Below are positions 1 to 6,581 of a stretch of DNA of 7,927 nucleotides, piece by piece. Both the position numbers and the translations under genes were made by a program. A model generated the notes under the pieces. That model saw nothing but the letters and a program-made list of their open reading frames with translations, ran no database searches and had not been told where the DNA came from. The stretch is from contig JAIXXW010000314.1 in NCBI GenBank assembly GCA_027490555.1, forward strand, positions 1-7,927, written 5' to 3'. This stretch comes from Comamonadaceae bacterium (lineage in GTDB: Bacteria > Pseudomonadota > Gammaproteobacteria > Burkholderiales > Burkholderiaceae_C). Position 1 is the first letter of the stretch; each line of letters starts with the position of its first letter.

Positions 1-1619
<1,619 letters not shown>

Positions 1620-1648
1620 GGTGTGTCGGGCTTTCAGTGCAACCGGGC

Positions 1649-1654
1649 ATTATA
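1649..1654 (-). promoter_or_regulatory. Candidate -10 box of alaS
   Basis: The minus strand reads TATAAT, a perfect sigma-70 -10 hexamer, 29 bases upstream of the alaS ATG. This would give a leader of about 22 bases. No convincing -35 hexamer lies 16-18 bases further upstream (the region is GC-rich, CGGGGA-like) and there is no TG extension, so the promoter may need an activator or be only moderately strong. Inference from sequence alone. Confidence 0.4.
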
Positions 1655-1714
1655 GATTTGAGCCCGGACCCTCCCCGGCCCCCAGCACGGCCTGCCGCCC
1701 CGCAGGCATCGGGG

Positions 1715-1732
1715 TTTTGCGACTTTTGCGAC
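1715..1732. repeat. Tandem 9-bp repeat in the alaS/gabD intergenic region
   Basis: Two perfect back-to-back copies of TTTTGCGAC (1715-1723 and 1724-1732) sit in the 192-bp divergent gap, about 80-97 bases upstream of the gabD start. The two copies could form a pair of same-face-shifted protein sites or be a chance duplication. A 6-bp inverted repeat with a 6-base loop (GCCTGC 1690-1695, GCAGGC 1702-1707) lies just to the left. No regulator can be named from this. Confidence 0.5.
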
Positions 1733-1801
1733 AGACAAACCCCGTCCCAGGGGCTAAGCTTGGAGGACTTGACGAAATTCAGGCGACACCCAGCGCCAAA
1801 T

Positions 1802-1805
1802 GGAG
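1802..1805 (+). promoter_or_regulatory. Ribosome binding site that fixes the gabD start
   Basis: GGAG followed by six bases (AAAACC) and then ATG at 1812. This site lies just after the in-frame ATG at 1800, so it cannot serve that codon. A second GGAGG at 1762-1766 is over 30 bases from the ATG at 1800, too far to use. The spacing therefore favours translation from 1812. Confidence 0.7.
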
Positions 1806-1811
1806 AAAACC

Positions 1812-3290
1812 ATGGACATGAAGACATCCCCCCTCGCCCTGCTCAACGACCCTTCCCTGCTCAAGACCGACGCCCTGATCAACGGCCAGTGGGTCGCGGG
1901 CAGCCAGCGTTTTGACGTGACCGATCCGGCCACGGGCGGGCATTTGGCCAGCGTGGCCAATCTGGGGGCGGCCGAGGCCGAAGCCGCCATCGCGGCTGCC
2001 AATGCCGCCTGGGGGCCCTGGAAAACCAAAACAGCCAAAGAGCGCAGCATCATCTTGCGCAAGTGGTTTGACCTGCTGATCGCCAACACCGAAGACCTAG
2101 CCCGCCTGATGACCGCCGAAAACGGCAAGCCGATCGCCGAGTCGCGTGGCGAAGTGGCCTACGGTGCCAGCTTCGTCGAGTGGTTTGCCGAAGAAGCCAA
2201 GCGTGTCAATGGCGAAACCCTGCCCCAGTTTGACAACAACCGGCGTCTGCTGGTCCTCAAGCAGCCGATTGGCGTGTGCGCGGCCATCACGCCCTGGAAC
2301 TTTCCACTGGCCATGATCACCCGCAAAGTGGCCCCCGCCCTGGCCGCTGGCTGCCCGGTGGTCATCAAACCCGCCGAGCAAACCCCCCTGACGGCCCTGG
2401 CTGCGGCCGAGTTGGCGATCCGCGCCGGCATCCCGGCCGGGGTGCTCAACATCGTCACCGCCGACGGCCCCCAGAGCATCGCCATTGGCCAGGTGCTGTG
2501 CGCCAGCGACGTGGTGCGGCACATCAGCTTCACCGGCTCCACCGAGGTGGGCCGCATCCTGATGGCGCAATCGGCGCCCACGGTCAAGAAGATGTCGCTG
2601 GAGTTGGGCGGCAACGCGCCGTTCATTGTGTTTGAAGATGCCGACATCGACAGCGCGGTGGAAGGCGCTTTTGCCAGCAAATACCGCAACGCGGGCCAGA
2701 CCTGCGTGTGCTCTAACCGCCTGTATGTCCAGGAGTCGGTCTACGAGGAGTTTGCCAGCAAGTTCGCGGCCAAGGTCAAGACCGCCAAAGTCGGCAACGG
2801 TTTTGAAGACGGTGTGAACCAGGGGCCCTTGATCGAAGCTGCGGCGCTGGACAAGGTCGAGCGCCATGTGAAGGACGCCATCGCCAAGGGCGGACGCGTG
2901 CTGACCGGTGGCAAGCGTTTGCACGGTCAGTTTTTCGAACCCACGGTCATCGCGGATGCCCACGCCGACATGGTCTGCGCCAAGGAAGAGACCTTTGGCC
3001 CCTTTGCCCCGATTTTCAAATTCAAAACCGAGCAGGAAGCGATCGACGCGGCCAACCACACCGAGTTCGGTCTGGCCAGCTACTTTTACAGCCGCGACGT
3101 GGGCCGCATCTTCCGTGTGAGCGAGGCGCTGGAATACGGCATGGTGGGCATCAACGTGGGCATTTTGGCCACCGAGCATGTGCCTTTTGGTGGCGTCAAG
3201 CAGTCGGGCCTGGGCCGCGAAGGCTCGCACCACGGCATGGACGACTATGTGGAGATCAAATACCTTTGTGTGGGCGATATTCTGAAGTGA
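1812..3290 (+). CDS. gabD: Succinate-semialdehyde dehydrogenase, NAD(P)-dependent
   Basis: Aldehyde dehydrogenase that oxidises succinate semialdehyde to succinate, the last step of the GABA shunt and of 4-hydroxybutyrate and related catabolism; cytoplasmic. It is 492 residues from the ATG at 1812, in line with E. coli GabD (482). The whole family pattern is present: ITPWNFPLAMITRK with the oxyanion-hole Asn, VIKPAEQTP with the cofactor-binding Lys, the FTGSTEVG Rossmann loop, the general base Glu264 in LELGGNAPF, the nucleophile Cys298 in NAGQTCVCSNR, and EETFGPFAP. The second cysteine two residues after the nucleophile (CVC) is characteristic of the GabD branch, where it is redox-sensitive in E. 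coli. An alternative ATG at 1800 would add four residues but overlaps the Shine-Dalgarno sequence. The gene is alone in its transcription unit; no gabT or gabP is visible. The paralogue glutarate-semialdehyde dehydrogenase (DavD) is hard to exclude by sequence reading alone. Confidence 0.93.
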   Translation: MDMKTSPLALLNDPSLLKTDALINGQWVAGSQRFDVTDPATGGHLASVANLGAAEAEAAIAAANAAWGPWKTKTAKERSIILRKWFDLLIANTEDLARLMTAENGKPIAESRGEVAYGASFVEWFAEEAKRVNGETLPQFDNNRRLLVLKQPIGVCAAITPWNFPLAMITRKVAPALAAGCPVVIKPAEQTPLTALAAAELAIRAGIPAGVLNIVTADGPQSIAIGQVLCASDVVRHISFTGSTEVGRILMAQSAPTVKKMSLELGGNAPFIVFEDADIDSAVEGAFASKYRNAGQTCVCSNRLYVQESVYEEFASKFAAKVKTAKVGNGFEDGVNQGPLIEAAALDKVERHVKDAIAKGGRVLTGGKRLHGQFFEPTVIADAHADMVCAKEETFGPFAPIFKFKTEQEAIDAANHTEFGLASYFYSRDVGRIFRVSEALEYGMVGINVGILATEHVPFGGVKQSGLGREGSHHGMDDYVEIKYLCVGDILK

Positions 3291-3311
3291 GCCACCGGCG
3301 GTGCATCAGCG

Positions 3312-4328
3312 CTAAGGGGATGCGCCCGACACGGCGGGCAAGTCCTCGTAGCCGAACAGGTGCCGCCAGGGGAACTTGAACTCGAAGTCCTGCAGCAAGG
3401 CGCTGTGCACCCAGGCCACCGAATCGGCCCATGCCGGTTCGGCGCGCACACTCCACTCGACAAATGGGGCCAGATAGGGTTTGTCCGCCCACAGCGCCGG
3501 GCTGGCCACCTGACGGTATGCGGGCGACGTCGTCCACGCATTGCCCGGCCACCAGCTCAGCGCCATGCAGACCACAATCAAGGCGGACAGCAGCCAAGAT
3601 TTGCAGCGTTGCAGCAAGCGATCGTGCCCCGCGACGGTCAGCACCAAGGCCGTCAAGCCTGCGAAAAATTGGCACAGATTGAGCAAACCGAACATCAAGG
3701 AAGCCCCCAGCACCACGGGTGTCATGACCGTCTTGCGGTAGGCCGCTGACAGGTGATCGGGCGGGATCTGGGGCGCGAAAAAACCGCCCATGAGTTGCGC
3801 CGCACCCGAGCGGACATCCAGGTCATCGGGGGCCAAACCGGCCACCGACGAGGCCCACAGGGCGCTCATCACCGGCCTGATCTCGGCGGGCGCGGGGCCC
3901 TCCAGCACGGTTTCGCCCCTGAGCAAAATTCGGCCATTGAGCGCTTCCTGGGTGCTGATTTGGGAACGCCAGCTCATCGTCAAATCCTGCTGGTCGGCGC
4001 GCGCCACGATGGTGTCGACCAGTGCTTTCTGAAGGTGCCACATGCTGGTCAAGCCCAAAGAAAAGCACAGCACGAGCAAGACAAGCCTGGACTTTACAAA
4101 GCTGTCGAGCCAGCGCATCAGCAACAAGGCCAGGCCCAAACCCGAGACCACACGGCCCCACAGCTCGATGTCATGCAACTGGACTGCGGTGCTGGTTTGC
4201 AGCAGGTTGCCCGCCAATTCCAGCAGCCGGTGGTTGAAAGACAACTCCAGCACGGCATAGCCCGCCAACAAGGTCAAAAACCAAGGTTGCAAATTCAGGG
4301 CTTGGTTTTTGAGTGCAGGAAAACGCAT
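3312..4328 (-). CDS. Unrecognised multi-pass membrane protein
   Basis: I do not recognise the family. The 338-residue protein has hydrophobic stretches at about 15-31, 57-74, 81-97, 204-232 (possibly a hairpin pair) and 244-260, so about five or six inner-membrane segments. A soluble region of about 105 residues (98-203) contains ISTQEALNGRILLRGETVLEG and GGFFAPQIPPDHL. A Trp/Pro-rich C-terminal tail of about 75 residues (WWPGNAW, FVEWSVRAEPAWADSVAW, FKFPWRHLFGYEDLP) follows the last segment. No catalytic motif, Walker box or lipobox is visible. Hydrophobicity and codon use support a real gene, and the opposite-strand reading has no such pattern. The ATG at 4328 is the first possible Met after a stop four codons upstream; it has no Shine-Dalgarno sequence. 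The gene is convergent with gabD (21-bp gap) and divergent from the tRNA. The soluble region and tail may be periplasmic, but topology is not determined. Confidence 0.75.
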   Translation of the reverse strand: MRFPALKNQALNLQPWFLTLLAGYAVLELSFNHRLLELAGNLLQTSTAVQLHDIELWGRVVSGLGLALLLMRWLDSFVKSRLVLLVLCFSLGLTSMWHLQKALVDTIVARADQQDLTMSWRSQISTQEALNGRILLRGETVLEGPAPAEIRPVMSALWASSVAGLAPDDLDVRSGAAQLMGGFFAPQIPPDHLSAAYRKTVMTPVVLGASLMFGLLNLCQFFAGLTALVLTVAGHDRLLQRCKSWLLSALIVVCMALSWWPGNAWTTSPAYRQVASPALWADKPYLAPFVEWSVRAEPAWADSVAWVHSALLQDFEFKFPWRHLFGYEDLPAVSGASP

Positions 4329-4334
4329 TCGAAC

Positions 4335-4340
4335 ATTCTA
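4335..4340 (-). promoter_or_regulatory. Candidate -10 box of the membrane protein gene
   Basis: The minus strand reads TAGAAT (five of six consensus bases) only six bases before the ATG at 4328. Transcription would then start at or beside the start codon and the mRNA would be leaderless, which fits the absence of a Shine-Dalgarno sequence. A second option on the same strand is TCTAAT at 4386-4391, giving a leader of about 50 bases. Neither has a good -35 hexamer. Confidence 0.25.
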
Positions 4341-4387
4341 ACTTTGCGAACCATCACCGACGAAGCGCTCGTGCGAGCCCCTGCGAT

Positions 4388-4393
4388 TAGAAT
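4388..4393 (+). promoter_or_regulatory. Candidate -10 box of tRNA-Gly
   Basis: TAGAAT, five of six consensus bases, ends eight bases before the first base of the mature tRNA, so transcription would start one or two bases upstream of it. No good -35 hexamer is visible at 16-18 bp. A short palindrome (GCTCG, TG, CGAGC; 4367-4378) covers that position instead. Confidence 0.35.
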
Positions 4394-4401
4394 GCATGCA
4401 C

Positions 4402-4475
4402 GCGGGTGTCGTTCAATGGTAGGACTCTTGCTTCCCAAGCAAATAACGTGGGTTCGATTCCCATCACCCGCTCCA
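4402..4475 (+). tRNA. tRNA-Gly, anticodon CCC
   Basis: A complete 74-base cloverleaf can be folded by hand. The 7-bp acceptor stem is perfect (GCGGGTG with CACCCGC). The D arm is GTTC/GGAC around AATGGTA. The anticodon stem is 4427-4431 with 4439-4443 and the loop is TTCCCAA, giving anticodon CCC at 4434-4436, which reads GGG. The variable loop is TAAC (4 bases). The T arm is GTGGG/CCCAT with loop TTCGATT. The discriminator is U and CCA is encoded. U73 and the acceptor stem starting GCGGG are typical of bacterial tRNA-Gly, and the whole resembles E. coli glyU. One oddity is that the outermost anticodon-stem pair (position 27 C at 4427, position 43 A at 4443) is a C-A mismatch. The tRNA is followed by a strong terminator. 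Confidence 0.97.
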
Positions 4476-4483
4476 GCATGACA

Positions 4484-4511
4484 AAGGCCCCTCTCGGGGC
4501 CTTGCTTGTTT
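4484..4511. terminator. Bidirectional terminator between tRNA-Gly and scoB
   Basis: Perfect 8-bp GC-rich stem, AAGGCCCC (4484-4491) and GGGGCCTT (4496-4503), closed by a TCTC tetraloop. On the plus strand the stem runs into GCTTGTTT, a short and imperfect U-rich tail after the tRNA. On the minus strand it comes 24 bases after the scoB stop and is followed by TGTCAT. The A/T ends of the stem are symmetrical, as expected for a terminator shared by convergent genes. Confidence 0.8.
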
Positions 4512-4526
4512 CAAGGCCAGGGCCGA

Positions 4527-5168
4527 TCAGAAGATCAGCTTCACACCCGTCTTGGCCTGCAACGCCTCAGGCGTCACACCCGGGGCCAGTTCGACCACTT
4601 TCAGGCCCGCCTCGGTCACGTCCATCACCGCCAGGTCGGTGATGATGCGGTCGACCACGCCTTTGCCCGTCAGCGGCAGGGTGCACTCGGGCAGGATCTT
4701 CATGTCTTCGGTGCCGTCTTTCTTTTTGGCCACGTGCTCCATCAGGATGATCACGCGCTTGACGCCGGCCACCAGGTCCATCGCGCCGCCCATGCCCTTG
4801 ACCATCTTGCCAGGGATCATCCAGTTGGCCAGGTCGCCTTTGTCGGTGACCTGCATCGCGCCCAGGATCGACAAATTGATCTTGCCGCCACGGATCATGG
4901 CAAAAGACTGCTCGCTGCCAAAAATCGACGAGCCCTTGATGGTCGTCACCGTCTGCTTGCCCGCGTTGATGAGGTCGGCATCGACCTCGTCTTCGGTGGG
5001 AAACGGGCCAATGCCCAGCATGCCGTTCTCGCTTTGCAACCAGACTTCCTTGTCGGCCGGCACAAAGTTGGCCACCAGGGTCGGGATGCCGATGCCCAGG
5101 TTCACATAAAAACCGTCTTCCAGCTCACGGGCCGCACGCGCGGCCATTTGGTCTTGACTCCAGCTCAT
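4527..5168 (-). CDS. scoB: Succinyl-CoA:3-ketoacid CoA-transferase, subunit B
   Basis: Beta subunit of a class I CoA-transferase. With ScoA it moves CoA from succinyl-CoA to acetoacetate, giving acetoacetyl-CoA and succinate; cytoplasmic. It is 213 residues, the normal size. The glycine-rich LGIGIPTLVANFV segment (24-36) precedes the catalytic motif QSENGMLG, in which Glu47 is the expected residue that forms the glutamyl-CoA thioester. Further family stretches are GGKINLSILGAMQV, ANWMIPGKMVKGMGGAMDLV and GVVDRIITDLAVMDV. The ATG at 5166-5168 lies one base after the scoA stop (TGA-T-ATG). Its Shine-Dalgarno GGAG (5175-5178, six-base spacing) lies inside the end of scoA, so coupled translation is likely. 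The 3-oxoadipate CoA-transferase subunit PcaJ is the main alternative; the overall match to B. subtilis-type ScoB and the absence of other pca genes nearby favour ScoB. Confidence 0.93.
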   Translation of the reverse strand: MSWSQDQMAARAARELEDGFYVNLGIGIPTLVANFVPADKEVWLQSENGMLGIGPFPTEDEVDADLINAGKQTVTTIKGSSIFGSEQSFAMIRGGKINLSILGAMQVTDKGDLANWMIPGKMVKGMGGAMDLVAGVKRVIILMEHVAKKKDGTEDMKILPECTLPLTGKGVVDRIITDLAVMDVTEAGLKVVELAPGVTPEALQAKTGVKLIF

Positions 5169-5169
5169 A

Positions 5170-5877
5170 TCAGACTCCTGCTTTCTCAGTGATCGTGCGT
5201 TTTTCGATGCGCTTTTCGGGTCTCGCGTTCAACACGATGCGGTGCACATAAATGCCGGGCAGGTGCACGCTGTCGGGGTGCATCTCGCCGGTTTCCACGA
5301 TCTCTTCGACCTCGACCACGCAAATCTTGCCCGCCATGGCCACGGCGGGGTTGAAGTTGCGCGAGGTGTAGCGGAACTGCAAATTGCCTGACTTGTCGGC
5401 ACGGTGGGCTTTGACCAGGGACAGATCGGGCACCAGCGCACGCTCCATCACATAGGTCTCGCCATCGAACTCGCGCAGCTCCTTGCCCTCGGCCACCAGG
5501 GTGCCCACACCGGTCTTGGTGAAGAATGCCGGGATGCCCGCGCCGCCTGCCCGCAGCTTTTCGGCCAGGGTGCCCTGCGGGGTGAATTCCAAAGCCAGCT
5601 CTCCGGCCAGGTACTGGCGTTCGAACTCTTTGTTCTCGCCCACATAGGACGCAATCATTTTTTTGATCTGGCGCGTTTGCAGCAACAGGCCCAGACCGAA
5701 ATCGTCCACGCCCGCGTTGTTGGAAATCGCGGTCAGGTTTTGCACGCCACTGTCACGCAAGGCCGCGATCAGGGCCTCAGGGATGCCGCACAGGCCAAAA
5801 CCGCCCACGCCAATGAGTTGCCCGTCGGCCACGATGCCTTTGAGCGCATCGGCTGCACTGGGATAAATCTTGTTCAC
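5170..5877 (-). CDS. scoA: Succinyl-CoA:3-ketoacid CoA-transferase, subunit A
   Basis: Alpha subunit of the same CoA-transferase, 235 residues. The start is read as GTG at 5875-5877 (protein beginning MNKIYPSAADAL), placed six bases after GGAG at 5884-5887. Family members start at this point. The class I signature follows: DGQLIGVGGFGLCGIPE (18-34), then ISNNAGVDDFGLGLLL, MIASYVGENKEFERQYL, a PQGTLAEKLRAGGAGIPAF stretch, ETYVMERAL, and the C-terminal RNFNPAVAMAGK and LPGIYVHR regions. Together these closely follow the SCOT-type enzymes such as B. subtilis ScoA. An in-frame ATG at 6018 would add 47 residues, but they have no family character and would run through the inverted repeat upstream, so I reject it. 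It is the first gene of the scoAB operon and is divergent from the PAS-LuxR regulator, with a 110-bp gap. The role is acetoacetate (ketone body, leucine, polyhydroxybutyrate-derived) use. Confidence 0.93.
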   Translation of the reverse strand: MNKIYPSAADALKGIVADGQLIGVGGFGLCGIPEALIAALRDSGVQNLTAISNNAGVDDFGLGLLLQTRQIKKMIASYVGENKEFERQYLAGELALEFTPQGTLAEKLRAGGAGIPAFFTKTGVGTLVAEGKELREFDGETYVMERALVPDLSLVKAHRADKSGNLQFRYTSRNFNPAVAMAGKICVVEVEEIVETGEMHPDSVHLPGIYVHRIVLNARPEKRIEKRTITEKAGV

Positions 5878-5883
5878 ACCGGT

Positions 5884-5887
5884 CTCC
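5884..5887 (-). promoter_or_regulatory. Ribosome binding site that fixes the scoA GTG start
   Basis: The minus strand reads CTGGAGACCGGTGTGAAC. GGAG stands six bases before the GTG at 5877. There is no in-frame ATG near this position, so the GTG is chosen as the start. Confidence 0.75.
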
Positions 5888-5905
5888 AGAAATAAGGATG
5901 GAAGC

Positions 5906-5945
5906 GTTACGATACTACGTAATCGGTTACGTAGTTTTTCGTAGT
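5906..5945. promoter_or_regulatory. Inverted-repeat operator between scoA and the PAS-LuxR gene
   Basis: A perfect 9-bp inverted repeat, ACTACGTAA (5914-5922) and TTACGTAGT (5927-5935), is separated by TCGG. Each arm contains the six-base palindrome TACGTA. Partial copies flank it: GTTACG at 5906-5911 on the left and CGTAGT at 5940-5945 on the right, giving four related units in 40 bp. It lies 37-63 bases upstream of the scoA start and 52-74 bases upstream of the regulator start, where an activator of the LuxR/FixJ HTH class would bind. The scoA promoter probably sits just downstream on the minus strand, with CTTATTT at 5890-5896 or TATCGT at 5909-5914 as weak -10 candidates. The function is inferred; the symmetry is seen. 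Confidence 0.7.
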
Positions 5946-5987
5946 GCGCAGCCCAGGCTGAACCACCCCCCTCTCCCGTCCTTGGCC

Positions 5988-6548
5988 ATGACCCCAGAGA
6001 TTGATTACCGCCTGGCATTCGAGCTGGCCCCCATCGGCCTGGTGTTGTCGCGCAACCGCACCATCATCGACTGCAACCAGCGGGTGTGCGAGATGTTTGG
6101 CGTCAGCAAGGCGCATCTGATCGGCCAAAGCTTCCAGCTGCTCTACCCCAGCGCAGACGAATACGAAAGAACCGGTCAGCGCATCGTGCCCATCCTGAAC
6201 GCCAAGGGCGTTTATGCCGATGACCGGGTCATGAAACGCGTCGATGGCCGCCTCAAGGGCGAAACCTTCTGGTGCCATGTCACCGGGCGCGCCCTCAACC
6301 GGGCGGCACCCCATGAAGCCGGTATCTGGACTTTCGAGGACATGTCCGAGCGCAAACCCGTGAAGGCCGAACTCACGGCGCGCGAGCGCGAAGTCGCTGC
6401 CCAGCTGATGGCCGGTCTGACCAGCAAGGAAATCGGCAAGGCCCTGGGCATCAGTCACCGCACGGTGGAGATCCACCGCGTCAAACTCATGCGCAAATAC
6501 CAAGCCAGCGGCGCGGCGGATCTGATTCAGAAGCTGTTGCGGGGTTGA
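5988..6548 (+). CDS. PAS domain / LuxR-type HTH transcriptional regulator
   Basis: DNA-binding regulator of 186 residues. An N-terminal PAS domain covers about residues 6-120 (FELAPIGLVLSRNRTIIDCNQRVCEMFG, then FEDMSERK at the end). A LuxR/FixJ-type helix-turn-helix covers about 129-185 (LTAREREVAAQLMAGLTSKEIG, HRTVEIHRVKLMRKYQA). There is no receiver domain, so it is not a phosphorylated response regulator and probably senses a small molecule or redox state through PAS. No heme- or flavin-binding motif is evident, although Cys29, Cys34 and Cys96 are present. The ATG at 5988 is chosen because the PAS domain starts within a few residues. It has no clear Shine-Dalgarno sequence. The in-frame ATG at 5898 would add 30 non-conserved residues and translate the inverted repeat. 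The gene is divergent from scoAB, so it is the likely scoAB regulator and may control itself. It is convergent with glk (33-bp gap). The ligand is unknown. Confidence 0.88.
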   Translation: MTPEIDYRLAFELAPIGLVLSRNRTIIDCNQRVCEMFGVSKAHLIGQSFQLLYPSADEYERTGQRIVPILNAKGVYADDRVMKRVDGRLKGETFWCHVTGRALNRAAPHEAGIWTFEDMSERKPVKAELTAREREVAAQLMAGLTSKEIGKALGISHRTVEIHRVKLMRKYQASGAADLIQKLLRG

Positions 6549-6581
6549 CCGCTCTGTTCGCTGTCAAGCCAGACAAAAGGA

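Noticed and set aside
2097..3233. 378-codon open frame on the minus strand opposite gabD
   Set aside because: Antisense shadow of gabD. Its His/Gly/Arg-rich composition is typical of reading a GC-rich gene backwards.
3291..3323. Possible terminator between gabD and the convergent membrane-protein gene
   Set aside because: Only a 4-bp stem (CACC 3293-3296 with GGTG 3300-3303) and a 5-bp pair with an 11-base loop (GCATC/GATGC) are present, and there is no U tract. This is too weak to call.
4367..4378. GCTCG-TG-CGAGC palindrome upstream of tRNA-Gly
   Set aside because: Five-base arms with a 2-base centre are expected by chance in GC-rich DNA. It is mentioned with the promoter but not called as an operator.
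3753..4481. 242-codon open frame on the plus strand running through the tRNA
   Set aside because: It overlaps the entire tRNA-Gly gene and the opposite membrane-protein gene, and its Gln/His/Arg-rich product has no domain.
5898..5987. 30-residue N-terminal extension of the PAS-LuxR regulator from an ATG at 5898
   Set aside because: The added residues are encoded by the operator palindrome, show no domain character, and the ATG lacks a properly spaced ribosome binding site.
5878..6018. 47-residue N-terminal extension of scoA from an ATG at 6018
   Set aside because: It would translate the inverted-repeat operator and overlap the start of the divergent regulator. A good Shine-Dalgarno sequence stands before the GTG at 5877, and family members start there.
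5907..6503. 198-codon open frame on the minus strand opposite the PAS-LuxR gene
   Set aside because: Antisense shadow. The plus-strand product has full PAS and HTH motifs.
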